A DNA stretch of 64,000 bases from Caenimonas sedimenti (lineage in GTDB: Bacteria; Pseudomonadota; Gammaproteobacteria; Burkholderiales; Burkholderiaceae_C): positions 186,001 through 250,000 of the forward strand of contig NZ_VOBQ01000012.1 in assembly GCF_007833165.1 (NCBI RefSeq). Direction: 5' to 3'. Shown piece by piece: positions 45,247 through 55,574 of this stretch (its first letter is position 1; each line of letters opens with the position of its first letter). Made by a program: the position numbers and the translations under genes. The notes beneath the pieces were generated by a model, which saw only the letters and a program-made list of their open reading frames with translations, was not told the origin of the DNA and ran no database searches.

Positions 45247-47718
45247 ATGCCTTCTGATTCCCCCAACGGCGCTGCCGGCCCGACCCGGCCCTTGCCTGCC
45301 TGGCAACGCTTCCTGCTGCGGGCATTCGCCTGGCTGTTCGGCCTGGCGCTCGCCGGCGTGGCGACCGTGGTCACGGTCGCGGGCGTGGCGCTCGCGGTGG
45401 CCTACCCCAACCTGCCCGACATCTCGGACCTCTCGGATTACCGCCCCAAGCTGCCGCTGCGGGTGTACTCCAGCGAAGGCATCCTGATCGGTGAGTTCGG
45501 GGAGGAGCGCCGCAATCTCACTCCCATCGCCCAGATCCCCAAGGTCATGAAGGATGCCGTCCTCGCCATCGAGGATGCGCGCTTCTATTCGCACGGAGGG
45601 GTCGACTACCGCGGCCTGATGCGCGCCGCCCTCGCCAACATGGGCCGGGCCAAGAGCCAGGGGGCCTCCACCATCACCATGCAGGTGGCGCGAAATGTTT
45701 ATCTGTCTTCCGAGAAAACGTTCACACGCAAGCTCTACGAGGTCCTGCTCACTTTCAAGCTGGAACACCAGCTTTCCAAGGACCAGATCCTCGAGATCTA
45801 CATGAACCAGATCTTCCTGGGCAACCGCGCCTACGGGTTCGCGGCCGCCTCGGAAGCGTATTTCGGCAAACCCATGAAGGAACTCACGGTCGCCGAGGCC
45901 GCCATGCTGGCCGGGCTGCCGAAGGCGCCGTCCGCTTACAACCCGATCAGCAACCCGACCCGCGCGCGTTCCCGCCAGCTTCACATCATCGAACGGATGC
46001 ACGAAAACGGTTTCATCACGGCCGAGGAGGCTGATGTAGCCAAAAAGCAGGAGCTGCGCATCCGCACCGGCCTGCCCGTCCTCAGCGTCCGGGCCGAGTA
46101 CGTGGCCGAAACCGTCCGCCAGCTGGTCTATGCGCAGTACGGCGACGAGGCCTACACCCGCGGCCTGAACGTCTTCACCACGGTCAAGTCCGCGGAACAG
46201 GAGGCGGCTTACAAGGCGCTGCGCAAGGGGATCATGGATTACGAGAAGCGCCAGATCTACCGCGGGCCGGAGCGCTACGTCGAATTGCCGGCGGAACCCA
46301 AGGAGCTCGAGGAAGCCATCGACGACGCGCTGACGGAGCACCCCGACAACGGCGACGTGATGGCGGCCGTGGTGCTGGAGGCCGGCCCCAAGAAGATCGT
46401 CGCGGTGCGGCTCAACGCCGAGCGCGTGGAGATCACGGGCGAAGGCCTGCGGGCCGCCCAGTCCGGCCTGAACGACAAGGCGCCGCCCAAGATCAAGATC
46501 CGCCGCGGCGCCATCGTCCGCGTCATGAAGACGCCCAAGGACACCTGGGAGATCACGCAGCTGCCGGAAGTCGAGGGCGCGTTCATCGCGATCGATCCGC
46601 GCGACGGCGCCGTGCACGCCATGGTGGGCGGCTTCGACTTCAACAAGAACAAGTTCAACCACGCGACGCAGGCCTGGCGCCAGCCGGGCTCGTCGTTCAA
46701 GCCTTTCATCTACTCCGCCGCCCTGGAAAAAGGCTTCACGCCCTCCACCGTGGTGAACGATGCCCCCCTGTTCTTCGACGCCGGGGTCACCGGCGGCCAG
46801 CCCTGGGAGCCCAAGAACTACGACGGCAAGTTCGAAGGGCCGATGCCGCTGCACACCGCCCTGGCCAAGTCGAAGAACATGGTGTCCATCCGCGTGCTGC
46901 AGGCCGTCGGCACCCAGAGCGCGCAGCAGTGGGTCTCGAAATTCGGCTTCGACGCCGACAAGCACCCGGCCTACCTGACCATGGCGCTGGGCGCCGGCTC
47001 GGTGACGCCGCTGCAGATGGCGATGGCCTATTCGGTGTTCGCCAACGGCGGCTACCGCGTGAATCCCTGGCTGATCACCAAGATCACCGACCAGAAGGGC
47101 AAGGCGCTGGTGGAAAGCCAGCCGCCGCTGCCGAACGAGTCGGTCCGTGCGATCGATGCGCGCAACGCCTTCATCATGAACCGGCTGCTGCAGGAGATCG
47201 CGCGCTCCGGCACGGCCGCGCGCGCCCAGGCCACGCTGAAGCGGACCGACCTGTACGGCAAGACCGGCACGACCAACGACTCCATCGACACCTGGTTCGC
47301 CGGCTTCCACCCGACGCTGACCGCGGTCGTCTGGATGGGCTACGACACGCCGCGTTCGCTGGGCGACCGGGAGACCGGCGGCGGCCTGAGCCTGCCCGTG
47401 TGGATCTCCTTCATGGCGGAAGCGCTGAAGGGCGTGCCGGTGATGGAGGCTTCCGCGCCCGAGGGCGTCGTCAATGTCGGGGGCGAGTGGTACTACACGG
47501 AATACGCACGGGGCGGCGGTGTCGGCAACCTCGGCGTGGACAACGGCGCCAGCCAGGAGCCCGCCGGCGCGGCGCCACCCCGGGCCGGCGGCCCCTCTGG
47601 CGAGGGAACGCCGGGCGTCCCCGGCGACCGCAGCCTGATGAACTCGGACGGCCAGCCGCCGCGGCCCGCCCCGTCGGGCGACGAGCGGCGCAGCATCCTC
47701 GACCTGTTCCGGAACTAG
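45247..47718 (+). CDS. ponA: Penicillin-binding protein 1A
   Basis: An 823-residue bifunctional peptidoglycan synthase. One N-terminal TM helix ([19 protein letters not shown]) is followed by the GT51 glycosyltransferase domain, with the catalytic Glu in [17 protein letters not shown] and [16 protein letters not shown]. The transpeptidase domain carries PGSSFKP (SxxK), KSKNMVS (SxN) and YGKTGTTND (KTG). An OB-like insert lies between the two. The C-terminal 60 residues are Gly/Pro-rich. Length and motifs fit class A PBP1a. The gene is divergent from pilM and ends in a 4-bp overlap with convergent cyaY. Confidence 0.97.
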   Translation: MPSDSPNGAAGPTRPLPAWQRFLLRAFAWLFGLALAGVATVVTVAGVALAVAYPNLPDISDLSDYRPKLPLRVYSSEGILIGEFGEERRNLTPIAQIPKVMKDAVLAIEDARFYSHGGVDYRGLMRAALANMGRAKSQGASTITMQVARNVYLSSEKTFTRKLYEVLLTFKLEHQLSKDQILEIYMNQIFLGNRAYGFAAASEAYFGKPMKELTVAEAAMLAGLPKAPSAYNPISNPTRARSRQLHIIERMHENGFITAEEADVAKKQELRIRTGLPVLSVRAEYVAETVRQLVYAQYGDEAYTRGLNVFTTVKSAEQEAAYKALRKGIMDYEKRQIYRGPERYVELPAEPKELEEAIDDALTEHPDNGDVMAAVVLEAGPKKIVAVRLNAERVEITGEGLRAAQSGLNDKAPPKIKIRRGAIVRVMKTPKDTWEITQLPEVEGAFIAIDPRDGAVHAMVGGFDFNKNKFNHATQAWRQPGSSFKPFIYSAALEKGFTPSTVVNDAPLFFDAGVTGGQPWEPKNYDGKFEGPMPLHTALAKSKNMVSIRVLQAVGTQSAQQWVSKFGFDADKHPAYLTMALGAGSVTPLQMAMAYSVFANGGYRVNPWLITKITDQKGKALVESQPPLPNESVRAIDARNAFIMNRLLQEIARSGTAARAQATLKRTDLYGKTGTTNDSIDTWFAGFHPTLTAVVWMGYDTPRSLGDRETGGGLSLPVWISFMAEALKGVPVMEASAPEGVVNVGGEWYYTEYARGGGVGNLGVDNGASQEPAGAAPPRAGGPSGEGTPGVPGDRSLMNSDGQPPRPAPSGDERRSILDLFRN

Positions 47719-48044
47719 GGGCTGAACAGCAGCGGCTCGCCGGCCTGCTGGCTGGCGTAGCGGCTCAGGTCGGCGAAGAACTCGCCCTCTCCCTTGGTGT
47801 CTTTCCAGCGCGTGCCGTCGAAGCGGTAGTGGAAACCGCCGGCCCGCGTGGCGAGCCAGACTTCCTGCAGCGGCTTCTGCAGGTTGATGACGATCTGGCT
47901 GCGGTCCTGAAACACCAGCGTGATCATGCCGCCGACCCGCTGGTTGTCGATGTCGGCGTCGGTGGCTTCATTGATCCGGTCGCAGCAGGCTTCGACGCTC
48001 GCGAGCAAGGCCTCGGCCCGGTCCATGTACTCGAGGTCGGTCAT
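47715..48044 (-). CDS. cyaY: Iron donor protein CyaY (frataxin homologue)
   Basis: A 109-residue frataxin-fold protein. The acidic first helix ([20 protein letters not shown]), [19 protein letters not shown] and [18 protein letters not shown] are the family's iron-binding and surface-sheet motifs. It regulates iron-sulfur cluster assembly on IscU/IscS. The start is divergent from lptM with only 10 bp between the two start codons, an arrangement common in proteobacteria. Confidence 0.96.
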   Translation of the reverse strand: MTDLEYMDRAEALLASVEACCDRINEATDADIDNQRVGGMITLVFQDRSQIVINLQKPLQEVWLATRAGGFHYRFDGTRWKDTKGEGEFFADLSRYASQQAGEPLLFSP

Positions 48045-48049
48045 ACAAT
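48044..48049 (+). promoter_or_regulatory. -10 element abutting the lptM start
   Basis: TACAAT (five of six to consensus) ends five bases before the lptM ATG, so transcription from it would start at or next to the ATG and give a leaderless message. It overlaps the 5' end of cyaY. No -35 was recognised. Confidence 0.35.
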
Positions 48050-48054
48050 TCCGG

Positions 48055-48267
48055 ATGCTCCGTGTTTTCCCTATTCTAGTCAGCGCCGCCCTGCTGGCGG
48101 CCTGCGGCCAGAAGGGTCCGCTCTACATGCCCACCAGCCCCGCGGCCCGCCCCGCCCCCGCAGCCACCGAAACGCTGGCGCCTTCCACCTCGGTTTCCTC
48201 GCCCGCGCTGCAGCCGGCCTCGGCGCCACCCGCCACCGGCACGGCTTCGCCCGTGCGCACGCCATGA
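48055..48267 (+). CDS. lptM: LPS translocon maturation lipoprotein LptM (YifL)
   Basis: A 70-residue small lipoprotein. The signal [26 protein letters not shown] contains the lipobox AALLAAC and the invariant [10 protein letters not shown] of the family, given here as two overlapping marks. The remaining 40 residues are a Pro/Ala/Ser/Thr-rich tail of low complexity. LptM assists oxidative maturation of the LptD/LptE translocon. It lies upstream of lysA (ATGA overlap), the usual neighbourhood. Confidence 0.92.
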   Translation: MLRVFPILVSAALLAACGQKGPLYMPTSPAARPAPAATETLAPSTSVSSPALQPASAPPATGTASPVRTP

Positions 48268-49541
48268 GTGCCGCGCCGTTGCCGGGTAGCCCCCAGGTGG
48301 CGTACCAGGACGACGCCTTGCAGGTGGAAGGGGTCGCGCTGGCGGACCTCGCGCGCCGGCACGGGACGCCGCTCTTCGTCTATTCCAAGGCCTCGATGCT
48401 GGAGGCGCTGGCCGCCTATCAGCGCGGATTCGCCGGCCGCAAGGTGAAGATCTGCTACGCGCTCAAGGCCAACTCGTCGCTGGCCATCCTGCAGACCTTC
48501 GCGCGCGCGGGCTGCGGCTTCGACATCGTTTCCGGGGGCGAACTGGAACGCGTGCTGGCCGTCGGTGTGCGCGGCGCCGACATCATCTTTTCCGGCGTCG
48601 GCAAGACCCGGGCCGAGATGCGGCGCGCACTGGAAGCCGGTATCGGTTGCTTCAACGTGGAGAGCGAAGCCGAACTGGAAGTGCTGAGCGAAGTCGCCAG
48701 CGCCGCCGGGAAGACGGCGGCCATCAGTCTGCGCGTCAACCCGAACGTCGACCCGAAGACGCACCCCTACATCTCCACGGGCCTGAAGGGCAACAAGTTC
48801 GGCATCGCGCACGAGCGCGCGCTGGAGGTCTACCGGCGCGCACGCGAATTGCCAGGGTTGCGGGTGGCCGGCATCGACTGCCACATCGGTTCGCAGATCA
48901 CCGAGGTCGCGCCTTATCTCGATGCGATGGATCGCATCCTGGACCTGGTGGCGCAGATCGAGGCTGCCGGCATGCCGCTGGCCCATATCGACTTCGGCGG
49001 CGGCCTGGGCATCTCGTACAACGGCGAACAGCCGCCCGCCGCCGATGCGCTCTGGCAGCAGCTGTTGGCCCGGCTCGACGCCCGTGGCTACGGCGAACGC
49101 CAGTTCATGATCGAGCCGGGGCGGTCCCTGGTCGGCAACGCCGGGGTCTGCGTCTCCGAAGTGCTCTACCTGAAGCCCGGCGAGGCCAAGAACTTCTGCG
49201 TGATCGACGCGGCGATGAACGACCTGCCGCGGCCGGCGATGTACCAGGCCTTCCACGCGATCGTGCCGGTGGCGCGCGGCGGCGGCGAACCGGCCCACTA
49301 CGACGTGGTGGGCCCGGTGTGCGAAAGCGGCGACTGGATCGGCCGCGACCGCAGCCTCGCGGTCCGGCCCGGGGACTTGCTGGCGGTGCTGTCGGCGGGC
49401 GCCTATTGCATGAGCATGGCCAGCAACTACAACACGCGCGGGCGCGCGGCCGAGGTGCTGGTGGACGGCGGCGAAAGCTTCCTGATCCGGGAACGCGAAG
49501 ACGTCGCCGATCAGCTGCGCAAGGAAAAGCTGCTGCCCTGA
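48264..49541 (+). CDS. lysA: Diaminopimelate decarboxylase
   Basis: A 425-residue PLP enzyme that makes lysine from meso-diaminopimelate. The PLP Lys is in KICYALKANSSLAIL; other marks are GCGFDIVSGGELERVL, GLKGNKFGI, CHIGSQITEV, IDFGGGLGISY (phosphate binding), MIEPGRSLVGNAG and the catalytic Cys in GPVCESGDW. Length is typical. The last 31 bp overlap the convergent msrQ gene. Confidence 0.97.
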   Translation: MSAAPLPGSPQVAYQDDALQVEGVALADLARRHGTPLFVYSKASMLEALAAYQRGFAGRKVKICYALKANSSLAILQTFARAGCGFDIVSGGELERVLAVGVRGADIIFSGVGKTRAEMRRALEAGIGCFNVESEAELEVLSEVASAAGKTAAISLRVNPNVDPKTHPYISTGLKGNKFGIAHERALEVYRRARELPGLRVAGIDCHIGSQITEVAPYLDAMDRILDLVAQIEAAGMPLAHIDFGGGLGISYNGEQPPAADALWQQLLARLDARGYGERQFMIEPGRSLVGNAGVCVSEVLYLKPGEAKNFCVIDAAMNDLPRPAMYQAFHAIVPVARGGGEPAHYDVVGPVCESGDWIGRDRSLAVRPGDLLAVLSAGAYCMSMASNYNTRGRAAEVLVDGGESFLIREREDVADQLRKEKLLP

Positions 49542-50152
49542 GCACCTTTGCGCTTGCGCAGGAACTGCTGCAAGCGCCATCCCAGCAGCACGGCGAGGAT
49601 GACCGCATAGATCGCCACCTCGGCAAAGTCGTTCTTGCCCGAGCGCATCCAGAAGAAGTGCAGGATGCCGAGCCCGGCGATCACGTAGACCAGCTTGTGC
49701 AAGGCCTGCCAGCGCTTCGCGCCCATGGCCTTGACCGCCCGATTGAACGACGTGGCGGCCAGTGGCGTCAGCAGCACGAAGCCCGCGAACCCCACCAGGA
49801 TGAAGGGCCGCTTGGCGATGTCCTTGGCGATGTCGGCGACGTCGAAGCCCATGTCGAACCAGCTGTAGCTGAGCAGGTGCAGCACGACATAGAAGTAGAC
49901 GAACAGGCCGAGCATGCGGCGAAAGCGCGCGAGCGGCGGCAGCCCGGCCATCACCCGCAGCGGCGTGACGGCCAGCGTGATGCAGAGGAAGCGCAGCGTC
50001 CAGTCGCCGGTGGAACGAATCAGGTATTCCGCAGGATTGGCACCCAGCTGGTTGGCCAACGCGCCATAGAACAGCCAGGCGAACGGCAGCAGGCACAGCA
50101 CGAACAGCACCGGCTTGGCTGCCGGATGCAGCAAGGCGCGCGCGAAAGACAT
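49511..50152 (-). CDS. msrQ: Protein-methionine-sulfoxide reductase haem-binding subunit MsrQ
   Basis: A 213-residue membrane cytochrome b with about six helices. TGDWTLRFLCITLAVTPLR is the family signature, and YVVLHLLSYSWFD and WQALHKLVYVIAGLGILHFF carry haem-ligand His residues. MsrQ passes quinol-derived electrons to periplasmic MsrP. It starts one base after the msrP stop. Confidence 0.95.
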   Translation of the reverse strand: MSFARALLHPAAKPVLFVLCLLPFAWLFYGALANQLGANPAEYLIRSTGDWTLRFLCITLAVTPLRVMAGLPPLARFRRMLGLFVYFYVVLHLLSYSWFDMGFDVADIAKDIAKRPFILVGFAGFVLLTPLAATSFNRAVKAMGAKRWQALHKLVYVIAGLGILHFFWMRSGKNDFAEVAIYAVILAVLLGWRLQQFLRKRKGAQGSSFSLRS

Positions 50153-50153
50153 T

Positions 50154-51152
50154 TCAGTAGTTCTTCTTCAGGTCCATGCCCGCGTAGAGCTGCCCGACCT
50201 GCGCCTCGTAGCCGTTGAACATCAACGTCTTGCGCTTCTTGGCGAACAGGCCGTCCTCGCCGATGCGGCGTTCGGTCGCCTGGCTCCAGCGCGGATGGTC
50301 CACCTCGGGATTGACGTTCGAATAGAAGCCGTACTCGTTGGCCGCCGCCTTGTTCCAGGCGGTCTTCGGTTCCTTGTCGGTGAAGCGGATGCGGACGATC
50401 GACTTGCCGCTCTTGAAGCCGTACTTCCAGGGCACCACCAGGCGCACCGGCGCGCCGTTCTGGTTGGGCAACACCTCGCCGTACATGCCGAACGTGAGCA
50501 GCGCCAGCGGGTGCATCGCCTCATCGAGCCGCAGCGCCTCGACGTACGGCCAATCGAGCACGCGTGAGCCGACATAAGGCATGGTCTTGGGGTCGGCCTG
50601 CGTGATGAACTCCACGTACTTGGCGCTGCCCAGGGGTTCGACCTTCTCCACCAGCTTCGAGACCGGATAACCGACCCACGGAACAACCATCGACCAGCCT
50701 TCGACACAGCGCAGGCGGTAGATGCGCTCCTCCTGCGCGCTCAGCTTCAGCAGATCCTCGATGCCGTACTTGCCCGGCTTCTTCACCATGCCATCGACTT
50801 CCACCGTCCAGGGCGTCGTCTTGAGCGTGTGGGCGTTCTTCGCGGGGTCGGACTTGTCGGTGCCGAACTCGTAGAAATTGTTGTAGGTCGAGGCGTCCTT
50901 GTAGTCGGTGATCTTTTCCATGGTCACCGCACCGGCCGCCGTCGAACGCGTGGACTTCAGGGCGGCGTGCTTGCCCGGCGGCGCCACCTGCTGCGCCAGT
51001 GCCTGGCGCCCCGCCCATGCCGCCAGGCCCGCGCCTGCCACGCCGGACGCCATGAGCTTCAGCAGGCGGCGGCGATCCTGGTAGACGCCGAAGGGCGTGA
51101 TTTCGCTGGGAACGGGATGTTGGAACCCGTCGCGGCCGGTCTTGATCAGCAT
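50154..51152 (-). CDS. msrP: Protein-methionine-sulfoxide reductase catalytic subunit MsrP
   Basis: A 332-residue molybdopterin enzyme that repairs methionine sulfoxide in periplasmic proteins. The N-terminus has a Tat signal: [20 protein letters not shown]. The Mo-binding Cys lies in [18 protein letters not shown], and [20 protein letters not shown] is conserved. It follows ccsB by 82 bp and precedes msrQ, so repair of oxidised periplasmic proteins is linked here to cytochrome c maturation genes. Confidence 0.96.
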   Translation of the reverse strand: MLIKTGRDGFQHPVPSEITPFGVYQDRRRLLKLMASGVAGAGLAAWAGRQALAQQVAPPGKHAALKSTRSTAAGAVTMEKITDYKDASTYNNFYEFGTDKSDPAKNAHTLKTTPWTVEVDGMVKKPGKYGIEDLLKLSAQEERIYRLRCVEGWSMVVPWVGYPVSKLVEKVEPLGSAKYVEFITQADPKTMPYVGSRVLDWPYVEALRLDEAMHPLALLTFGMYGEVLPNQNGAPVRLVVPWKYGFKSGKSIVRIRFTDKEPKTAWNKAAANEYGFYSNVNPEVDHPRWSQATERRIGEDGLFAKKRKTLMFNGYEAQVGQLYAGMDLKKNY

Positions 51153-51234
51153 GGCGTCTCCTGGAATGCTTGGCGTATGTCTCTATACGCAGCGCATTCT
51201 TACAAGGATTCGCCCGCCCCGTCCAACTCCGCGA

Positions 51235-52566
51235 TCACAGTTCGCCGTAGCTGTGGAGTCCCGACAAGAACATGTTCACGCCCAGGAAGGCAAAGGTGGT
51301 CACCGCCAGCCCCACCAGGGCCCACCACGCGGACACCGTGCCGCGGAGGCCCTTCATCAGCCGCATGTGCAGCCAGGCCGCGTAGTTCAGCCAGACGATG
51401 AGGGCCCAGGTTTCCTTCGGGTCCCAGCTCCAGTATCCGCCCCAGGCTTCGGCAGCCCACAGCGCGCCGAGGACCGTGGCGATGGTGAAGAAGGCGAAGC
51501 CGACGGCGATGGACTTGTACATCACGTCATCGAGGATCTCGAACGAGGGCAGCCGGCTCGCGATGTGCCGGCGGCCCCAGAGGATGCCGCCGACGATCAG
51601 CGCGGAGATGCCGAAATACACCGCCCAATAGCTGCCGGCGCCGGAGACCGACTTGCGGAACACCACCGGCTCGAAGCAGAGCACCACGCCCAGCAGCCAC
51701 AGGGGCGCGAGCTTGTACCAGCGCGTCTCGGTGGCCTGCTGCTTGATCAGGTAGGCGAAAGCCACCATGGCCGAGAGCGCGAAGGTGCCGTAGCCGATGA
51801 AGTTGGCGGGCACGTGCAGCTTCATCCACCAGCTCTTGAGGGCCGGTACCAGCGGCTGGATCTCGTGCGCTTCGCGAACGACCGTGTACCAGAGCAGGAA
51901 GCCGACCGCGGCGCTCACCACCAGCATGACGAAGGCGCCGAGCGAACGCGTCTGGTACTGGTCCTCGAAGTACAGGTAGAAGGCCGTCGTCATCCAGCAG
52001 AACAGGACGAACACCTCGTACAGGTTGCTCACGGGAATGTGGCCGATGTCCGGGCCGAGCAGGTAGCTCTCGTACCAGCGCACCATCGTGCCCACCAGCG
52101 CCATGCCCACGGCCACCCAGGCCAGACGCGAGGCGATGGACTCCATGGCGGCGCTCTGGCCACGCGAGACCATGCCGATCCAGTAGAACAGCGTGCTCAT
52201 GAAGAACAGCACGCTCATCCAGAGGATGGCGGACTGGCTGGAGAGGAAGTACTTGAGCCAGAAGACGGTATCGGCGCGGGCCAGGCTGCCCTGGTAGGAG
52301 GCGATGGCCAGCAGCGAGAAGCCGGCGACGACCAGCATCAGCACGCGCAGCGGCCGCCAGAACCAGGCGAGCCAGATGGCCGCGGGCACGGTGCCGAGCA
52401 GGATGCCCTTCTCGTAGACATCCATGTGCTGGGCGTACTGCGTGAACGCGTAGGCGCCTCCGGCCACGACCAGCAGCGCAAACACCCAGTCGAAAGGACT
52501 GCGCTTCGCGAAAAAGCCTTCGTGCAGTGTCAGCGTGTGGGTCGCGGTGGTGGTCGCCGTGTTCAT
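51235..52566 (-). CDS. ccsB: Cytochrome c biogenesis protein CcsB/ResC (system II)
   Basis: A 443-residue membrane protein of the haem-handling family. The WWD motif is WGGYWSWDPKETWALIVW, and conserved His residues occur in nearby helices (for example KLHVPANFIGYGTFALSA). With ResB it exports haem and ligates it to CxxCH apocytochromes. The ATG overlaps the resB stop (ATGA). Confidence 0.96.
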   Translation of the reverse strand: MNTATTTATHTLTLHEGFFAKRSPFDWVFALLVVAGGAYAFTQYAQHMDVYEKGILLGTVPAAIWLAWFWRPLRVLMLVVAGFSLLAIASYQGSLARADTVFWLKYFLSSQSAILWMSVLFFMSTLFYWIGMVSRGQSAAMESIASRLAWVAVGMALVGTMVRWYESYLLGPDIGHIPVSNLYEVFVLFCWMTTAFYLYFEDQYQTRSLGAFVMLVVSAAVGFLLWYTVVREAHEIQPLVPALKSWWMKLHVPANFIGYGTFALSAMVAFAYLIKQQATETRWYKLAPLWLLGVVLCFEPVVFRKSVSGAGSYWAVYFGISALIVGGILWGRRHIASRLPSFEILDDVMYKSIAVGFAFFTIATVLGALWAAEAWGGYWSWDPKETWALIVWLNYAAWLHMRLMKGLRGTVSAWWALVGLAVTTFAFLGVNMFLSGLHSYGEL

Positions 52567-54677
52567 GATTTGGCCTCGAGCAAATGGTGGCGCAGGCGTT
52601 CGAATTCGCGGTCGACGTCCAGCAGCTTGCGGTTGCTGGAAAGCGCCATGCGGGCTTGCGAGCCGTCGTCACGTGGGCTCAGCCAGACCCAGATGCGGCG
52701 CTCCCGGATGTAGAGCATCGCAAAAACACCCAGGATCAGCAAGGCGCAGCCCAGGTAGACGATGGCCCGGCCCGGCGAGCGCGTCACCTGGAACACGCTG
52801 GCCTGCACCTGCTTGAAGTCCTGCAGCTGGAAGGCCATGGGCGCCGGGTAGGCATGCACGTCGCTCAGCGCCAGCACGGCCTGGTTCATGAAGGCCTGCG
52901 TCTTGGCGTCGCGCTCGAGCGGCGGCAGGCCGTCGCGCTTGCGGGCAAGCTGCGCCAGCTCGAACAGCGTGCCGTTCAGGATCCGCACCAGCACCTCGCC
53001 GGCGCGCGCGCGCTCGCCTTCCGGCACGTTGGCCTCCAGGAACTCCGACACCGCCTGCAGCCCGCCGGGGCTGCGCCCGCTGGGGCCGGGCTCGGCCGCC
53101 GCGAAGAGCGCCAGGGCGCGTGCCGTGGAAGCCGCGAGCTGCTCGGCGAGCTCGGGGCGCGCGTTGTCCGTTGCCTGCCGGGCATAGCTGCGCACCGCCT
53201 GCTCGCGCAGCGCCGGGTCGGCGAGCGCGGCGCGCAGCCGCAGGAAGCCGTCCATGTTGCCCTGCTCGTCGGCGGGCAGGCGCAGGTAACGGAACGATTC
53301 CGCCGGCGTGTCGCGCATCCCGAGCAGGAAGACAGCCACGCCATCGCCGAGGTCCATCGGCAGCATGTAGTTGTGGAATTCGCGGGCCTGGCCGGCGGCG
53401 TCACGCAGCTTGTAGGTGATGCTGGGGCCGACGTTGCGCAGCGTCTTCTTCGTTGTCGTCTTGTTCGCCGCGCCGAGGCGCTCGTCGATGGACGCGCGCA
53501 GGTCGACCTTGCGCGGATCCACCGCGGTGTCCGTGGCGCCCAGGTTCTCGACGTTGATCACCCGGAGGCCGGTGTATTCGAGCGTCAGCTTGTCGGCTTC
53601 GGTCGCCTGGCCCCGGGTGAGCTGGGTGCTGGCGCCGATGGCACCTTCGACTTCGAAGGCCTTGACGCTGCCGTTCAGCGGCACCGACTTCAGCTTCACC
53701 GTGGAGCCGCCGTCGTCGAAGCTGGATTGGTAGATCTCGATGCCCCGGTGCCGCGCGGGATGATTGACCTCGACGCGCGCCGGGATCTTCTCGCCGGTCT
53801 CGCGGTCGTGGATGACGATCTCGCTGGCAAACAGCTTCGGCATGCCGGTCGAGTAGTACTCGACGATGAACTTCTTCAGCTCGATGGAGAACGGCAGTTC
53901 CTGCAGCAGGATGCCGTCGGACTGGTTCAGGATGGCGGTGCCGGACTGCGTGCCTTCCGCCACCAGCAGGTTGCCGCGGAAGGTGGGGTTGGTCGCGGGC
54001 AGGCGGTGCTGCGGCGGCACGTCGGCGATCATCCCGCCGCCCGCGAACGGCTGCTTGCCGCCGAACAGCATCTGGGCGCGCACGATCAGGTCGCCGTCCA
54101 GCAGGCCGCCCAGGCACACCAGCACGATGGCGCTGTGGGCGGCCAGGTAACCGATCTTGTTCATGCTGCCGGCCTTGGCCGCCACCATCCAGCCGGTTTC
54201 GCCACGCTGCTGCAGCCGGACTTTCCAGCCGGCCTGCGCCAGCACCGCGCCGATGCGGCGGGCTTCGGCCTCGGGCGCCCGCGCCAGCGTGGCCTCCGCC
54301 CGGTGGTGGAAGGCCGCCAGGCTCTGCTCGCGCATGTTTTCCTTGTAGGCCTTCAGGTCCACCAGGATCTTGGGTGCATTGCGCGCGATGCACAGGGACG
54401 TGCTGGCGACCAGAAAGGCCAGGATCAGCAGGAACCACCAGGCGCTGTACACCGCGTTCAGCTTGATCGCGAAGAACACTTCCGACCAGAACGGGCCGAA
54501 CTGGTTGACGTAGTTGTTCACCGGTTCGTGCTGCTTCAGCACGGTGCCGATCACGGAGGCGATGCAGATCACCGTGAGCAGCGAGATCGAGAACCGCATC
54601 GACGACACCAGCTCCAGCACCTGGCGCGAGGCGCGGTGGTTGCTGGCGGGGGCGAGGGCCTCGGTGCTGGCGGTCAC
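52563..54677 (-). CDS. resB: Cytochrome c biogenesis protein ResB (Ccs1)
   Basis: A 704-residue membrane protein. The first TM helix starts in LELVSSMRFSISLLTVICIA, the ResB hallmark, and GPFWSEVFFAIKLNAVYSAWWF follows within TM2 (read as two parts). A third TM (AAHSAIVLVCLGGLLDGDLI) leads into a large periplasmic domain, and a last helix (AIVYLGCALLILGVFAMLY) lies near the C-terminus. It works with CcsB as the system II cytochrome c synthase. It starts 96 bp after the cytochrome c4 gene. Confidence 0.95.
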   Translation of the reverse strand: MTASTEALAPASNHRASRQVLELVSSMRFSISLLTVICIASVIGTVLKQHEPVNNYVNQFGPFWSEVFFAIKLNAVYSAWWFLLILAFLVASTSLCIARNAPKILVDLKAYKENMREQSLAAFHHRAEATLARAPEAEARRIGAVLAQAGWKVRLQQRGETGWMVAAKAGSMNKIGYLAAHSAIVLVCLGGLLDGDLIVRAQMLFGGKQPFAGGGMIADVPPQHRLPATNPTFRGNLLVAEGTQSGTAILNQSDGILLQELPFSIELKKFIVEYYSTGMPKLFASEIVIHDRETGEKIPARVEVNHPARHRGIEIYQSSFDDGGSTVKLKSVPLNGSVKAFEVEGAIGASTQLTRGQATEADKLTLEYTGLRVINVENLGATDTAVDPRKVDLRASIDERLGAANKTTTKKTLRNVGPSITYKLRDAAGQAREFHNYMLPMDLGDGVAVFLLGMRDTPAESFRYLRLPADEQGNMDGFLRLRAALADPALREQAVRSYARQATDNARPELAEQLAASTARALALFAAAEPGPSGRSPGGLQAVSEFLEANVPEGERARAGEVLVRILNGTLFELAQLARKRDGLPPLERDAKTQAFMNQAVLALSDVHAYPAPMAFQLQDFKQVQASVFQVTRSPGRAIVYLGCALLILGVFAMLYIRERRIWVWLSPRDDGSQARMALSSNRKLLDVDREFERLRHHLLEAKS

Positions 54678-54702
54678 GGGTCGGGGTGCGAAGGGGAGGA
54701 AG

Positions 54703-54737
54703 TAAAAAGGCGGGCCCTCCTGCGAGGCGCCCGCCTT
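54703..54737 (-). terminator. Rho-independent terminator after the cytochrome c4 gene
   Basis: Read on the minus strand, AAGGCGGGC (54737-54729) pairs with GCCCGCCTT (54715-54707) and is followed by TTTTTAC. The 9-bp GC-rich stem and T-run lie 37 bp after the cytochrome gene's stop and 26 bp before resB, so the two are partly separated in expression. Confidence 0.8.
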
Positions 54738-54773
54738 GTTTGGTGTCTGGGTCCGGCGGTTAGTTCAAGAGTT

Positions 54774-55481
54774 TCAGCGCAGACCGGCGACGTAGTCGGC
54801 CACGGCGCGGATTTCACGGTCGTTCAACTTGCGGGCGACCTGCGTCATCTGCAGGCTGTTCTTGCGGGCGCCATCGCGGAAAGCGGTCAGCTGGCCGGCC
54901 GTGTAGTCGGCATGCTGGCCGCCCAGGCGGGGGTACTGCGCCGGGATGCCGGCGCCGTTCGGGCTGTGGCAGCCCGCGCAGGCGGCGACCTGCCGCTCGG
55001 CGATGCCGCCGCGGTAGATGCGCTCGCCCATGGCGACCAGTTCCTTGTCCCGCGCGAAACCGGCCTTGGACTTCCTCGAACCCAGGAAGGCCGAGATGTT
55101 CTTCATGTCCGCGTCGGTCAGCTGCGCGGCGAAGCCCTGCATGATGGGGCTCGGTCGCTTGCCGCTCTTGAATTCCTGCAGCTGCTTGACCAGGTAGTCG
55201 GGGTGCTGCTGCGCGATCTTGGGGTTGGCCGGCGTGCCGGAGTTGCCGTCCGCGCCATGGCAGGCCGCGCAGGTCGCGGTGTACTTGGCTTCGCCGGCGG
55301 CGAGGTCGACCTTGGCCACCGGGGCGGGCGCGGCGGGAGCTGCAGCACCTGCGGCCGCGGGCGGGGCCGAAGCGGCGGGAGCGGCGGCAGCTGCAGCCGG
55401 TGCGGCAGCCTGCTGGGCCGCGGACGGGAGCGCAAGGACGGCCAGCGCGGCGGCCAGCAGCAGGGTAGCGGGCGACTTCAT
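54774..55481 (-). CDS. Dihaem cytochrome c4-type protein
   Basis: A 235-residue periplasmic cytochrome with two haem-binding sites, CAACHG near residue 75 and CAGCHS near 170. They mark two homologous c-type domains, as in cytochrome c4. Distal Met candidates occur in SPIMQGFAAQL and NSLQMTQVA. The signal peptide (SPATLLLAAALAVLALPSAAQ) is followed by an unusual tract of about 40 Ala/Pro residues. It probably shuttles electrons to terminal oxidases and is a natural client of the adjacent ResB/CcsB. Confidence 0.93.
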   Translation of the reverse strand: MKSPATLLLAAALAVLALPSAAQQAAAPAAAAAAPAASAPPAAAGAAAPAAPAPVAKVDLAAGEAKYTATCAACHGADGNSGTPANPKIAQQHPDYLVKQLQEFKSGKRPSPIMQGFAAQLTDADMKNISAFLGSRKSKAGFARDKELVAMGERIYRGGIAERQVAACAGCHSPNGAGIPAQYPRLGGQHADYTAGQLTAFRDGARKNSLQMTQVARKLNDREIRAVADYVAGLR

Positions 55482-55574
55482 GACGATTGTTCGGTTTCCG
55501 GGGCGCAAAACCCTGGGATTCTACAATGACCCTCCTTCCGCCCCTCTCGCCGAACTTCCCCGGCCTCCCCTTCC

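Noticed and set aside
55118..55435. A minus-strand Arg/Pro-rich frame inside the cytochrome c4 gene
   Set aside because: It is an out-of-frame reading of the Ala/Pro tract and haem-site region with no independent start signal.
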